Shown here: positions 44,162 through 55,557 of the stretch, one piece after another
Layout of the letters: each line of letters starts with the position of its first letter
Numbering within the stretch: position 1 is the stretch's first letter
Assembly (NCBI RefSeq): GCF_000058485.1
Contig: NC_008278.1
Span: 1,358,962-1,422,961 of the forward strand
Direction: 5' to 3'
DNA: 64,000 nucleotides
DNA from: Frankia alni ACN14a
GTDB taxonomy: Bacteria; Actinomycetota; Actinomycetes; Frankiales; Frankiaceae
Notes under the pieces: model-generated
The model's input: only the letters and a program-made list of their open reading frames with translations
Told to the model about the DNA's origin: nothing
Database searches by the model: none
Made by a program: the position numbers and the translations under genes

Positions 44162-45249
44162 CCGGGCATCCCCACCCCGGCCCCGCGGGCCCGGGCGGCC
44201 TGGGCGAGGGTGACGTCCAACCCCTCCCGCCGAATCCGCAGGTCGATGTACAGCAGCACGACGGTGCCGGAGACGATCGGCGTGGAGATCGTCGTGGCCA
44301 GCAGCTGGCCGATTCCCTGGACGATGTGGCCGGTGATCGTGAGATCGCCGCCCAGGAAGTCGCCGAACACGTCCGACGACCCCAGGATTACCGCGGTGAT
44401 GATGGTGAGCACCGCGCTGAGCATGAACGCGACGAGTGTCGAGAGCACCAGGATGCCGAGGCAGCGCCACCAGGAGCCGCGCACGATCGTCACAGAGCGG
44501 CGCAGTGCGTGGCGGACGCCCCCGCCCTCGAGGATGTATGCGGGCGTCGCCAGTCCCAGATAGATGCCCACGACGACCGCGCCGACCAGCAGGGCGACCA
44601 GCCCCAGTGCTACCGCCGCCGTGACGACGACCGTGAGGGCGAACAGGCCGCCGAGACGTGGGGCGACCCGTTTGACGGCCTCGGTCGGGCCGATGCGACT
44701 ACCCAGCGTCGCCTCGCTCACGACCACGCTGAGCACACCGGACAGGAACAGCCCGAGGACGAGGTCGAGTGCGAAGGTCGCGAGGATGCCCAGTGCCGAC
44801 ACGGCGGTCGAGGCGTTCTCCGTGGTGATCGCCACCACTGTGGAGATCGTCTCTACGACGGCCGCGGACGCGACGGTGACCCCGATCGTCGCGCCCGGAT
44901 TCGCCCGGATCGTGGCGAAGGTGCCGTCCAGGATTTCGCCGAGGGCCAGCGGACGCAGCGGGATGATCCCCGGCTTGGGCGCCGCCGCACCCCAGCGCCA
45001 CGGGCCCGGCGGTCCGGGCGGTCCAGATGGGGGCCCGTAGCGCCCGGGCGGTCCGCTCTGGGGAGGTCCGTGCCATCCGGGCGGTCCGCCCGGCGGGGGC
45101 GCGCCGACGGGCGCCGGCGGCTGACCGGCGGGCTGGTCGGGATGCCCCCACCCGTCGTGGGGCAGCGGCTCGCCCCACGACGGCCCGGCGGAACCGCCGC
45201 CCGGAGGCGACGATGTGCCGGGCGCGGCCCAGCCGGGACCGTCGGTCAT
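44158..45249 (-). CDS. Multi-pass membrane protein (glycerophosphoryl diester phosphodiesterase-type membrane domain)
   Basis: A 363-residue membrane protein with a long Pro/Gly-rich cytoplasmic N terminus (about 95 residues, GPP and PPG repeats) followed by about six hydrophobic segments from residue 110 on. A conserved 'RPLALGEILDGTFATIRAN' precedes the first. ATG 45249 has GGAG 9 bases upstream and gives 'MTDGPGWAAPG'. No catalytic phosphodiesterase domain is present, only the membrane-domain type. It heads the operon with DUF4129, DUF4350, MoxR and DUF58. Confidence 0.82.
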   Translation of the reverse strand: MTDGPGWAAPGTSSPPGGGSAGPSWGEPLPHDGWGHPDQPAGQPPAPVGAPPPGGPPGWHGPPQSGPPGRYGPPSGPPGPPGPWRWGAAAPKPGIIPLRPLALGEILDGTFATIRANPGATIGVTVASAAVVETISTVVAITTENASTAVSALGILATFALDLVLGLFLSGVLSVVVSEATLGSRIGPTEAVKRVAPRLGGLFALTVVVTAAVALGLVALLVGAVVVGIYLGLATPAYILEGGGVRHALRRSVTIVRGSWWRCLGILVLSTLVAFMLSAVLTIITAVILGSSDVFGDFLGGDLTITGHIVQGIGQLLATTISTPIVSGTVVLLYIDLRIRREGLDVTLAQAARARGAGVGMPG

Positions 45250-45701
45250 CGGTGTGTCTCCACTCGTCGTTCGGGCGTCGCACGTGGGCCGGGCGCCGCT
45301 CATCGGTCCTGCCGTCTCGCGGTCGGGGGTATCTGTCCGGCGGCGGGTCGCCGCGCGGGGCTGTTCCCCGTTGCCAGGATTCTGTGCCCTGGGGCGGGGG
45401 TGTGCCGAGGTTGGCGCGCGGATTTCGCCGGCCATGGCCGGGATCGCCTGCCCGGATGTGCTCCCGGCCGGCTGTACGCACGCGGTCCGCTGCACGGAGA
45501 TGATCCGTCCAGCGTCGATCGTCTCAGACGGCGTCCCACCGCCCTCCGAGGCCCTACTCGTCCCGGGGGAGTGGGGCCGGACTGCCCTTCCGTAGGCATC
45601 CATCGTGTGTCCACAGCCCGGCCGGAGCTCGGGGGGTGCGTTGTCCACAGATCGTCCGTGGGGGCTGGCGAACGCCTCGGCGGGCGGTGATCCTTCCTTC
45701 C
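45250..45701. other. Divergent intergenic region before comF
   Basis: These 452 bases separate the minus-strand membrane operon from comF. I see no supported gene. The mtrA, mtrB and lpqB genes that usually precede comF are absent. Two DnaA-box-like 9-mers lie near the comF side. Confidence 0.6.
45607..45649 (+). promoter_or_regulatory. Pair of DnaA-box-like sequences upstream of comF
   Basis: TTGTCCACA at 45641-45649 matches the actinobacterial DnaA-box consensus exactly, and GTGTCCACA at 45607-45615 differs by one base. Both are on the same strand, 34 bases apart. DnaA binding is untested. Confidence 0.45.
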
Positions 45702-46511
45702 ATGGCCCGCGCCCTGCTGCCCCTGCTCATCCGGAACCTGGCAATCCTCACCGACCTGGTCGTGCCGCTGGCGTGCGCCGGCTGCGGCGGTCGGGGGGCG
45801 TCGGTGTGCCCGGCGTGCGCTGCGGAGCTGCGCGGTCCAGCCTTCCTCGCCGCCGCGGGTCCCATGGCCACCCCGCGGCGGCGAGGGCTGCCGCCGTGCC
45901 TGGCGGTGGCTCGCTACGGCGGCCGGGTCCGGTCGCTTCTGCTGGCCTACAAGGAGCGCGGCCGGGTGGATGCCGCTCGGCCGCTGGGAGGCGCGCTGGC
46001 CCGCGCGATCGCGCGGGCCTTGCCCGCCGCCCCGGGCGCGCCCGCCGAAGCTTCCGTGACGCCGGCGCCGCTGCCGGCGTGCCTGCTGGTGCCGGTGCCG
46101 TCGACCGCGGCGGCGCGTCGTCGGCGCGGCTTCGACCATCTGGCAGTGCTGTGCTCCGCGGCGGCCACCGTGCTGCGCCGCCATGGTCACCGGGTGCACG
46201 TCGCGCCCATCCTGCGGCCGGTGCGCCGGCTCGCCGATCAGGCCGGGCTGGGCGTCGCGGCGCGGGCAGCGAATCTCGCCGGTGCCTTCGAGCTGGCGAA
46301 GCCGGCGCGCGTGGGCCGACGTGCGCCATTGCCGGCGGGCGCGCGGGTCATCGTCGTCGACGACGTGCTGACGACGGGGGCGACGCTGGCGGAGGCGGTG
46401 CGGGCGCTGCGGGCCGCCTGCGTGCGGACCACCGCCGTCGCCGTGGTCGCCGTCACCGATCCGACGCGCGGAAGAGCAGCCCTACCCGCAATCCACGGTC
46501 CGCCGGGGTGA
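45702..46511 (+). CDS. ComF family phosphoribosyltransferase-like protein
   Basis: A 269-residue protein. A four-Cys zinc site lies near the N terminus ('CAGCGGRGASVCPAC'). The type I phosphoribosyltransferase PRPP loop 'VIVVDDVLTTGATLAEA' is near residue 220, with 'PVPSTAAARRRRGFDHLA' upstream. ComF is a DNA-uptake factor in competent bacteria, but actinobacterial homologues have no established role. ATG 45702 has only a weak ribosome site. The position next to hpf and secA is the conserved actinobacterial order. Confidence 0.88.
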   Translation: MARALLPLLIRNLAILTDLVVPLACAGCGGRGASVCPACAAELRGPAFLAAAGPMATPRRRGLPPCLAVARYGGRVRSLLLAYKERGRVDAARPLGGALARAIARALPAAPGAPAEASVTPAPLPACLLVPVPSTAAARRRRGFDHLAVLCSAAATVLRRHGHRVHVAPILRPVRRLADQAGLGVAARAANLAGAFELAKPARVGRRAPLPAGARVIVVDDVLTTGATLAEAVRALRAACVRTTAVAVVAVTDPTRGRAALPAIHGPPG

Positions 46512-46839
46512 AACTGCCGGTACGCACCGACCGTGTCAGCCCGCAAGGGACGAACGAACGGGCGGCGGCGGGCCCTGATGCCTGCCGGGCGTAGCGCACA
46601 CGTCGTGCGGATGCTGGGCTGACGGGCGGAGTAGGCCCGCCGCAGTGGGGAAGGAGGCGAACGCGGGCGACCGACCGCAAACGGCACGACGGGAAGGTGC
46701 GACAACCGTGGACAGGGCGTCCGTGGATCGTCTCGGCCCGAGGCCGGGCGTGTCCCGGAGGACGCCACAACATACCGGCGCACGGCCGGCCGCTGGCGCG
46801 GGTCGCGTCGCCGGGACTGGCGAACGGGAGGTGGATCGC
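46512..46839. other. Leader region upstream of hpf
   Basis: These 328 bases lie between comF and hpf. An open frame in the hpf phase runs from 46645, but it encodes a Gly/Arg-rich segment without family similarity, so I treat it as leader. A good AAGGAGG at about 46650-46656 has no matching family start behind it. The hpf promoter is probably here. Confidence 0.45.
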
Positions 46840-47634
46840 GTGGACATCGTGGTCAAGGGCAGGCACACCGCGGTTCCGGAACGGTTCCGCAATCATGTCG
46901 AGGCCAAGCTCGCCAAGTTGGAGCGGCTGGACTCCAACATCATCAGCGTCGACGTCGAGCTGTCGAAGGAGCACAACCCCCGGCTCTCCGACGTCTGTGA
47001 CCGGGTTGAGCTCACCGTGTACTCGCGGGGCCCGGTGATCCGGGCCGAGGCCGCCGCCGCCGACTGCTATGCCGCCCTCGACCTGGCCACCGGCAAGCTC
47101 GCCGAGCGCCTGCGCCGGGCCGCCGACCGACGGGTCCGTCACCACGCCAACCACGCCGGTGCCAAGCAGTCCGGTATCACCTCCGTGCCACTGGAGAGCC
47201 TGATGCCACTGGAGGGCACGCGGCCGGCCGACCTGCGTCCCGTCGCCGAGGCGGCACCGTCCGGGGGAAACGCGGCGCGCCCGGTCGTCGCCGCCCCCGC
47301 GGACTCGCTCACCGCAGCCCACAGCCCTGCCGGCCAGGGCGAGGGGGCGGAGCAGGAGCCGCTGGTCGTGCGGGAGAAGACGCACGAGGCCGAACCGATG
47401 ACGCTCGAGGACGCCCTGTCCAACATGGAGCTGGTCGGCCATGACTTCTACCTGTTCCTGGACGTCGACCTCGGCCTGCCCAGCGTCGTCTACCGCCGCG
47501 TCGGCTACGACTACGGCGTGATCAGGCTCTCGGGTTCGGCTGGTGCGGTAGCCGCCGCATCGCTGGACGCGCACCATGACGTGGACCGATCCGCGCAGGA
47601 TCGCGGCGCGTTCGCGAGCTCGGCCGCTCTTTAG
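46840..47634 (+). CDS. hpf: Long-form ribosome hibernation promoting factor
   Basis: Binds the 30S subunit and drives formation of inactive 100S ribosome dimers in slow growth. The protein has 264 residues: an N-terminal S30AE domain (1-105, 'VDIVVKGRHTAVPERFRNH'), a linker (110-195), and the C-terminal dimerisation domain with 'MTLEDALSNMELVGHDFYLF' and 'VVYRRVGYDYGVIRL'. GTG 46840 was chosen because GGGAGG (46827-46832) lies 7 bases before it. The last 25 residues extend past the family end. A very strong hairpin follows. Confidence 0.92.
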   Translation: MDIVVKGRHTAVPERFRNHVEAKLAKLERLDSNIISVDVELSKEHNPRLSDVCDRVELTVYSRGPVIRAEAAAADCYAALDLATGKLAERLRRAADRRVRHHANHAGAKQSGITSVPLESLMPLEGTRPADLRPVAEAAPSGGNAARPVVAAPADSLTAAHSPAGQGEGAEQEPLVVREKTHEAEPMTLEDALSNMELVGHDFYLFLDVDLGLPSVVYRRVGYDYGVIRLSGSAGAVAAASLDAHHDVDRSAQDRGAFASSAAL

Positions 47635-47699
47635 ACGATCTGCAGGTCACGCCCACCGACTGACGTGGGACCATTTGCCTCGGGTGTCGGAGTGCACGG

Positions 47700-47735
47700 C
47701 ACGCCACCCCGCGCGCAGGCGCGTGGGGTGGCGTG
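47700..47735 (+). terminator. Strong hairpin between hpf and the LuxR-type regulator
   Basis: CACGCCACCCC (47700-47710) pairs with GGGGTGGCGTG (47725-47735), and the 14-base interior continues as an alternating GC stem, giving about 17 bp in all. It ends 32 bases before the next start codon. It may terminate hpf or attenuate the downstream gene. Confidence 0.75.
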
Positions 47736-47766
47736 ACCGGGGTGAAAGTGGTCCTAAGGAGGTCAG

Positions 47767-48480
47767 ATGACGGTGGAGGAGCAGCGCTCTGAGGAGGTGC
47801 TGCCGACGCCATCGGAGGCGAACCCCATCCGGGTGCTCATCGTCGACGACCATGCACTGTTCCGGCGCGGGTTGGAGATGGTGCTGGGCCAGGAGGTCGA
47901 CATCGAGGTCGTCGGGGAGGCCGCGGACGGGTCCGAGGCCGTGACGATGGCGAAGGAGATGGCTCCCGACATCGTGCTCATGGACGTGCGGATGCCGCGC
48001 CGCGGCGGCATCGACGCCACGAGCGCCATCAAGGAGGCGGTACCAAGCGCGAAGATCGTCATGTTGACGATCAGTGACGAGGAGGCCGACCTCTACGACG
48101 CGATCAAGGCGGGCGCCATGGGCTACCTGCTCAAGGAGATCTCCATCGACGAGGTCGCGGCCGACATTCGTGCCGTCTACGGCGGCCAGAGTCTGATCAG
48201 CCCGTCGATGGCGTCGAAGCTGCTCAGCGAGTTCGCGGCGATGATCAAGAACAAGGACGACCGGCCGCAGCTCCCCACCCCCCGGCTCACCGACCGGGAG
48301 ATGGAGGTGCTTCGCCTCGTCGCCAAGGGCATGAACAACCGCGACATCGCCAAGCAGCTCTACATCAGCGAAAATACCGTGAAGAACCATATCCGCAACA
48401 TTCTGGAGAAGCTGCAGTTGCATTCCAGGATGGAAGCGGTGGTCTACGCGGTTCGGGAGAAACTACTCGAGATTACCTGA
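47767..48480 (+). CDS. NarL/LuxR-family response regulator
   Basis: A 237-residue two-component regulator. It has AAGGAGG 6 bases before ATG 47767, the best ribosome site in the window. The receiver (20-140) has 'VLIVDDHALFRRGLEMVL', D73 in 'IVLMDVRMPRRGG', Thr in 'IVMLTISD' and Lys in 'YLLKEIS'. The HTH (about 170-235) has 'LTDREMEVLRLVAKG' and 'ISENTVKNHIRNILEKL'. No histidine kinase is adjacent, so its partner is elsewhere. It is a constant neighbour of hpf and secA in Streptomyces-like actinobacteria. The 21 bases between the upstream hairpin and the ribosome site leave no room for a separate promoter. Confidence 0.92.
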   Translation: MTVEEQRSEEVLPTPSEANPIRVLIVDDHALFRRGLEMVLGQEVDIEVVGEAADGSEAVTMAKEMAPDIVLMDVRMPRRGGIDATSAIKEAVPSAKIVMLTISDEEADLYDAIKAGAMGYLLKEISIDEVAADIRAVYGGQSLISPSMASKLLSEFAAMIKNKDDRPQLPTPRLTDREMEVLRLVAKGMNNRDIAKQLYISENTVKNHIRNILEKLQLHSRMEAVVYAVREKLLEIT

Positions 48481-48481
48481 G

Positions 48482-49054
48482 TCATCGCCGCGGGTCGTCG
48501 GGCGGCGGCGGGTCGTCCGCAAGTCGCGAGCCGACCCAGCAGTCGAGTCGCCGACCGTCGGCTGACACCACGGCGTGTCGCAGGGTCCCTTCCAGCGTGA
48601 ATCCGCATTTCTCGGCCACCCGGAGGGACGCGGTGTTGCCGACCAGGGCCCGCCAGCCGATCCGGTCCAGTCCCAGGGCCCCGAAGCCCCAGCGGGTCAC
48701 GGTCGCCACCGCCTGTGAGGTCACGCCCTGCCCGCGGGCCGGCGCCGCGCACCAGTAGCCGAGTTCGGCGTCGCCCTGCTCGGTGATGTCCACCAGGGCG
48801 ACAGAGGCGAGCAGCTGCTCGGTCGTGGCGTCGACGACTGCGAACGACGCGCCGGTCCCGTTCGCCCAGGCGGCGGGGGCCTGCCTGGCCACGAAGTCCT
48901 CTGCGTGCTGGTGTCCGTAGGGCGTGGGCACCCGCGTCCATCGCCCGATCTCGGGATCCTGGCAGGCCTCGTACACGGCGTCGATGTCATACGGGCGCCA
49001 CGGGCGCAGATGCAGGCGGCCGGCGGTGATCTCCGCTGGTTCGAGAGACGGCAT
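48482..49054 (-). CDS. GNAT family N-acetyltransferase (RimJ/RimL-like)
   Basis: A 190-residue acetyl-CoA-dependent acetyltransferase. ATG 49054 follows AAGGAG at good spacing. The acetyl-CoA loop is '[19 protein letters not shown]' near 110; the C-terminal '[19 protein letters not shown]' is typical of the RimJ/RimL branch that acetylates ribosomal proteins or small amines. The substrate is unknown. Its end is 1 bp from the convergent regulator gene. Confidence 0.9.
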   Translation of the reverse strand: MPSLEPAEITAGRLHLRPWRPYDIDAVYEACQDPEIGRWTRVPTPYGHQHAEDFVARQAPAAWANGTGASFAVVDATTEQLLASVALVDITEQGDAELGYWCAAPARGQGVTSQAVATVTRWGFGALGLDRIGWRALVGNTASLRVAEKCGFTLEGTLRHAVVSADGRRLDCWVGSRLADDPPPPDDPRR

Positions 49055-49373
49055 GTCTCTCCTTTTACCGGCTCCCGGTTCACCGCCGGCACGCGGCGTA
49101 CCCCCGTCCACCCGCCCGGGCACCCCGCGGGGCCCCCGGACGTTGGAGTGGATGACGCCATCGCGGGGCGCCGGGCCATCGCCCCGTTGTCCTGCTCGTT
49201 TGTGTCCACGCAATCCCCGTGCCCGGGCGTCGGCACCCGTCCCCACCTCGTACAGCCCGTTGCCGACCGCGGCTGGAGGAACCGCGTCCGGATGGATGTT
49301 GTGGGGGACGGTCCAGGGGCTAGCATCGTGGGGTCGGTGCCTCGCCGACATGCCTGCCGGAGGAGTTTCGCCC
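49055..49373. other. Intergenic region upstream of secA
   Basis: These 319 bases divide the divergent GNAT and secA genes. TAGCAT at 49321-49326 could be a -10 element for secA, but no matching TTGACA-like -35 lies at 17-18 bases. No gene is supported here. Confidence 0.45.
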
Positions 49374-52337
<2,964 letters not shown>

Positions 52338-52363
52338 GAAACGCGCTACCAGCACTTTCGGTC

Positions 52364-52405
52364 TCGGCCGTCGGACGGCGGGCAACCCCGCTGCCCGACG
52401 GCCGA
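52364..52405. terminator. Bidirectional terminator between secA and the Rv3235-like gene
   Basis: TCGGCCGTCGG (52364-52374) pairs with CCGACGGCCGA (52395-52405). Inside, GCGGG and CCCGC form a second stem around CAAC, so the hairpin is nearly continuous. It lies between convergent stops. Confidence 0.85.
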
Positions 52406-52431
52406 CAAGCCGGCGCCGGGTCGCCGCGCGG

Positions 52432-53289
52432 TCAGCCGACCTGCAGAGTCGTGACCCGCCACCGGCCGCCGGCGGCCTCCATCCGCAGTGCCAGCGCCGC
52501 CGCCCGCGCGCCGCGGCTGATCACCGCCGACACCTCGGCCACGCCGGGTCGCGGTTCGCTCACCCGCACACTGCGCACCTGGCCGCGGCGGCGGCGGTCG
52601 CCGAGCTGTGCGGCGATGCGCTCGAGATCGTGCTGAAGTCTGGGCGTCGTCCATCCGGCGAGGTGGGCCACGGGACGCACGCCGCCGAGCGCCTCGACGA
52701 TGGCCCGGACGACGATCACCGCGGCCTCCCGCGCGGGCGCGGCCGGCCGGCCGGCCGCCGGGCTGCGAGCCGCCCGGCGTCCCGTCGCGGGCAGATCGCT
52801 CGAGGGCGGTCCCTGCGCCGGGCCGGCCTCGGTGAAGACCTGCTCCGGCACGGTGAGCTGCCGGGGCGAGCGGTCCACGCCCGCGGAGCCGCCACCGGCC
52901 CGCTCCTCGGCGCCGTGAGGGCCGATCGAGCCATCAACGGCCGCGTCGGGGACAGCCGTGTCCGGCCGGTCGATGCCCGGATGGTCGGTGTCCGGATGGT
53001 CGGGGGCCCGGCCTGCGGGGGGAGGGGCTGAACGTCCGCCTCCGCCGCCGCCGGAGCCGCGGCGGTGACCGCTCCCGCCGGGAGCCGGCGCCGGCCGGCC
53101 TGACCGGTCGGTGGCACCGCCGGCTCGCCGGGCGGGTCGGATCCGAGCGTGAGCCGGTCGGCCGCCTGCGGCGGCGGGCTCGATCTCGTCGTCGTAGGGG
53201 GGTTCGTTCGGGGCGACGGGGAGCAGCCGCATGCCGGGGACCGAGTGGTGTGGTCGCCGGGGCAGGGGCAGGGCACAGGTGGCGGTCAC
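52432..53289 (-). CDS. Rv3235-family (DUF6459) protein
   Basis: A 285-residue protein whose last 100 residues carry the actinobacterial family domain ('VIVVRAIVEALGGVRPVAHL' then 'WTTPRLQHDLERIAAQL' and 'RGARAAALALRMEAAGGRW'). The first 185 residues are Pro/Gly/Asp-rich, low-complexity, and probably disordered. It lies 27 bp after the LysM gene on the same strand, so the two form an operon. The family is conserved near secA in mycobacteria (Rv3235). Function is unknown. Confidence 0.82.
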   Translation of the reverse strand: MTATCALPLPRRPHHSVPGMRLLPVAPNEPPYDDEIEPAAAGGRPAHARIRPARRAGGATDRSGRPAPAPGGSGHRRGSGGGGGGRSAPPPAGRAPDHPDTDHPGIDRPDTAVPDAAVDGSIGPHGAEERAGGGSAGVDRSPRQLTVPEQVFTEAGPAQGPPSSDLPATGRRAARSPAAGRPAAPAREAAVIVVRAIVEALGGVRPVAHLAGWTTPRLQHDLERIAAQLGDRRRRGQVRSVRVSEPRPGVAEVSAVISRGARAAALALRMEAAGGRWRVTTLQVG

Positions 53290-53316
53290 GGCAGGCTCCG
53301 ATGGTGGCGGGCGGGG

Positions 53317-54762
53317 TCAGGGCCCGGATGGCGGTCTGAGTCGTTGGCCGGGAAGTATCACGTTCGGGTCGTGGCCGATCACGTCGGAGTTCGCGGCCCA
53401 CCAGCGGGGCCATTCGGCCGCGATCTGCTCGTGCGTGGCGGTGGGGCCGAGATGACGGGCGGCGATCGTCCACAGGTTGTCCCCGCGCAGGACGACGACC
53501 TCCTCGGCCTCACCGGCGCGGGCCGACTGGCCGGTGCCCGACGGGCTGGCCGGAACGCCGGTTCCGCGATGGGAGGACGGGACGAGCGGGTCGCGTGCCG
53601 GTGCTGAGGAGGCGGGTCGTGGCTCGGGCGCCGTCGAGGCACCGCCGGCGGGGGCCGGGCCGGTCGGTGCCGTCGACGGCGCCGCGGTGAGCGGCGGATC
53701 GGTGGCCGGGCGCTCGAGATCCGGCCAGCTCACCGACGTGCGTGCCGCGGTGAGCCGGACGGGGGGGCCGGGGTCAGGGGCCGCCGGAGCGCCGCTGTGG
53801 GCGGCGTCCGGAGAGGGAGGCGGCGTCGAGGAGGTCGACGCCGGTGTGGTTGCGTGCAGGTCGACGACGGGGATGGCCTCACCCAGGCCCGGCACGGAGA
53901 TCGTCGGGCTGACGTCCGTGCCCCGGGTGGGGTCCGGGGCGGCGGCGGTCGGGCGGCCGAGATCGGGCAGCTCGGGTGTGGCCGGGGACGGGCGATCGAG
54001 GGCGGGGCGCTCGAGATCGGGCAGCTCGGATGTGGCCGGGGCCGGGGCCGGGTCCGGGGCCGGACGGTCGAGGTCGGGCAGCCCGGCCGCGCCGGGCGAG
54101 GCCGACGCCGGACGGGCCGCCTCGCCGTGGTAGGCCACGCCCTGCACCTGAGGCCCGGAGCCGGCGGATCGGGCGCCGACCACGCCGGGCGGGGCGGCGC
54201 CGGGCGGGGCCGCGACGGGCGCCGTCGCGGCCGGGCGGTCCAGGGCCGGCAGGCCGGTCGCGTGACCCGAGGCCGGCGCCGCCGCACTGGCGAGACCGAT
54301 CGCCGCCGGGCGGCCGAGATCGGGGAAGGTCGCCGGTGCCGTGACGCCGACCCCGATCGCCGGGTGGCCGCCGGCGGCCGCGGCGGGCATCGCCGCCATC
54401 ACCGGCGCGACGCCGGCGACCAGGGTGACGCCGAGACCAAGTTCGATCATCCGGCGCATTGCGCGGGGCAGGACCAGGCGGGCCAGCGCCGCGCTGAGCC
54501 GGCCGACGCCGCCCGGGATCGCGGCGGCCACGCCGAGCAGGACGCCCAGGCACAGCCAGAGCAGGCACAGCCACGCCACCGCGCCGACGACCGTGACGAG
54601 GGCCTGCTCGGGCGCCGCGGTGAACCAGTCCGGCACGTCGCCGACGCCGGCCGGCAGGTCCGCGAGCCGGGGGCCGAAGACGATCAATATGATCGCCGTG
54701 CCCGCGGCTCCGGCCGCGCCGGCGAACAGCGCCAGCGTCCGCCGAGCCGCTCCCGCGATCAT
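53317..54762 (-). CDS. LysM domain membrane protein with PDLxRP repeats
   Basis: A 481-residue protein. Three hydrophobic segments are at the N terminus (about 8-30, 50-82, 105-130), followed by about 270 residues of Pro/Ala-rich linker and a C-terminal LysM domain (about 420-480; 'LRGDNLWTIAARHLGP' and 'PNVILPGQRLRPP') that likely binds peptidoglycan. The linker carries at least six copies of a (L/F/W)P(D/A)L(D/E/G)RP motif at irregular spacing. ATG 54762 is the first start. The gene heads an operon with the Rv3235-like gene. Confidence 0.85.
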   Translation of the reverse strand: MIAGAARRTLALFAGAAGAAGTAIILIVFGPRLADLPAGVGDVPDWFTAAPEQALVTVVGAVAWLCLLWLCLGVLLGVAAAIPGGVGRLSAALARLVLPRAMRRMIELGLGVTLVAGVAPVMAAMPAAAAGGHPAIGVGVTAPATFPDLGRPAAIGLASAAAPASGHATGLPALDRPAATAPVAAPPGAAPPGVVGARSAGSGPQVQGVAYHGEAARPASASPGAAGLPDLDRPAPDPAPAPATSELPDLERPALDRPSPATPELPDLGRPTAAAPDPTRGTDVSPTISVPGLGEAIPVVDLHATTPASTSSTPPPSPDAAHSGAPAAPDPGPPVRLTAARTSVSWPDLERPATDPPLTAAPSTAPTGPAPAGGASTAPEPRPASSAPARDPLVPSSHRGTGVPASPSGTGQSARAGEAEEVVVLRGDNLWTIAARHLGPTATHEQIAAEWPRWWAANSDVIGHDPNVILPGQRLRPPSGP

Positions 54763-54819
54763 CGTCGCTGCTCCTGTCTGCCGGATGTCGTCGAACGACT
54801 TCGTTTGCCTATGTTTGGT

Positions 54820-54848
54820 TGTGTAAACCTCTGGCGTCCCACTGTCAA
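54820..54848 (-). promoter_or_regulatory. Candidate promoter for the LysM operon
   Basis: On the minus strand TTGACA (54848-54843), a 17-base spacer, and TACACA (54825-54820) lie about 58 bases before the LysM ATG. The -35 is perfect and the -10 is an acceptable TANANN. Confidence 0.55.
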
Positions 54849-54922
54849 TCCCGCTTGCGTCGTGCGTGAGGGATCGGGTCGCCCGGTGTGCAGCGGAACG
54901 TACCCGTACGGGAGGAGACCCG

Positions 54923-55492
54923 ATGCGTTGGGAGGACCTGTTCGCGGACCTCGAGCTGCAGTGGGAGGCGAACGAGGCCGCCGAGCTCGCCGCCGAGCTC
55001 GCCGACCGCAGCCGCCGAGAGGCCGCCTACCTGCGGCTGATCGATCGTCTGCGGCCGGTCGTGGGACACCCGGCGCGTTGCCGGGTGCTGGGCGGGCAAC
55101 GGGCGCCGGAGACGCTGCACGGCACGCTGTCCGCGCTGGGGATGGACTGGTTCCTGCTCGCGGAGCCCGGCGCGACGGAGGTGCTGGTGCCGATGCGCTC
55201 GCTGCTCGCGGTCGAGAACCTGCCGGTCGTCTCCGCCCAGCCGGGGCACGAGGGGCCGCTGGCCGCGAAGCTGGACCTGCGGTACGTGCTGCGGGGGCTC
55301 GTCCGGGACCGTTCCGTGTGCACGCTGCTGTTCGTGGACGGGACGAGCCTGCACGGCACGCCGGTCCGGGTGGGGGCGGACTTCCTGGAGGTCGCCGAGC
55401 ACGCGGTGGGCGAGTTCGCCCGCCGCGGCCGGGTCCGATCGGGGTGGACGATGCCGCTCGACGCGATCGCCTACGTGCGCCGCGTTCCCTGA
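54923..55492 (+). CDS. Conserved actinobacterial hypothetical protein
   Basis: A 189-residue protein I cannot assign to a named family. ATG 54923 has GGAGGAG 6 bases upstream. The N terminus is helical and acidic ('MRWEDLFADLELQWEANEA'), followed by a beta-rich body with 'RCRVLGGQRAPETLHGTL' and 'DGTSLHGTPVRVGADFLEV', reminiscent of an SH3-like barrel. No membrane segment or catalytic motif is visible. It is divergent from the LysM operon and ends at a bidirectional hairpin. Confidence 0.75.
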   Translation: MRWEDLFADLELQWEANEAAELAAELADRSRREAAYLRLIDRLRPVVGHPARCRVLGGQRAPETLHGTLSALGMDWFLLAEPGATEVLVPMRSLLAVENLPVVSAQPGHEGPLAAKLDLRYVLRGLVRDRSVCTLLFVDGTSLHGTPVRVGADFLEVAEHAVGEFARRGRVRSGWTMPLDAIAYVRRVP

Positions 55493-55499
55493 CCGGCCC

Positions 55500-55528
55500 G
55501 GTGCATGACCCGGTGCATGACCCGGTGC
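55500..55528. repeat. 12-bp tandem repeat
   Basis: Two exact copies of GGTGCATGACCC (55500-55511, 55512-55523) and a partial third lie just after the hypothetical gene. Confidence 0.85.
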
Positions 55529-55531
55529 GCG

Positions 55532-55557
55532 GTCCGCTGCGCGGCACGGCAGCGGAC
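55532..55557. terminator. Bidirectional hairpin terminator
   Basis: GTCCGCTGC (55532-55540) pairs exactly with GCAGCGGAC (55549-55557) across an 8-base loop, abutting the stop of the HTH gene. Confidence 0.75.

Noticed and set aside
46645-46839. N-terminal extension of HPF
   Set aside because: The S30AE domain begins at the GTG at 46840, which has its own ribosome site; the extra 65 residues have no family similarity.
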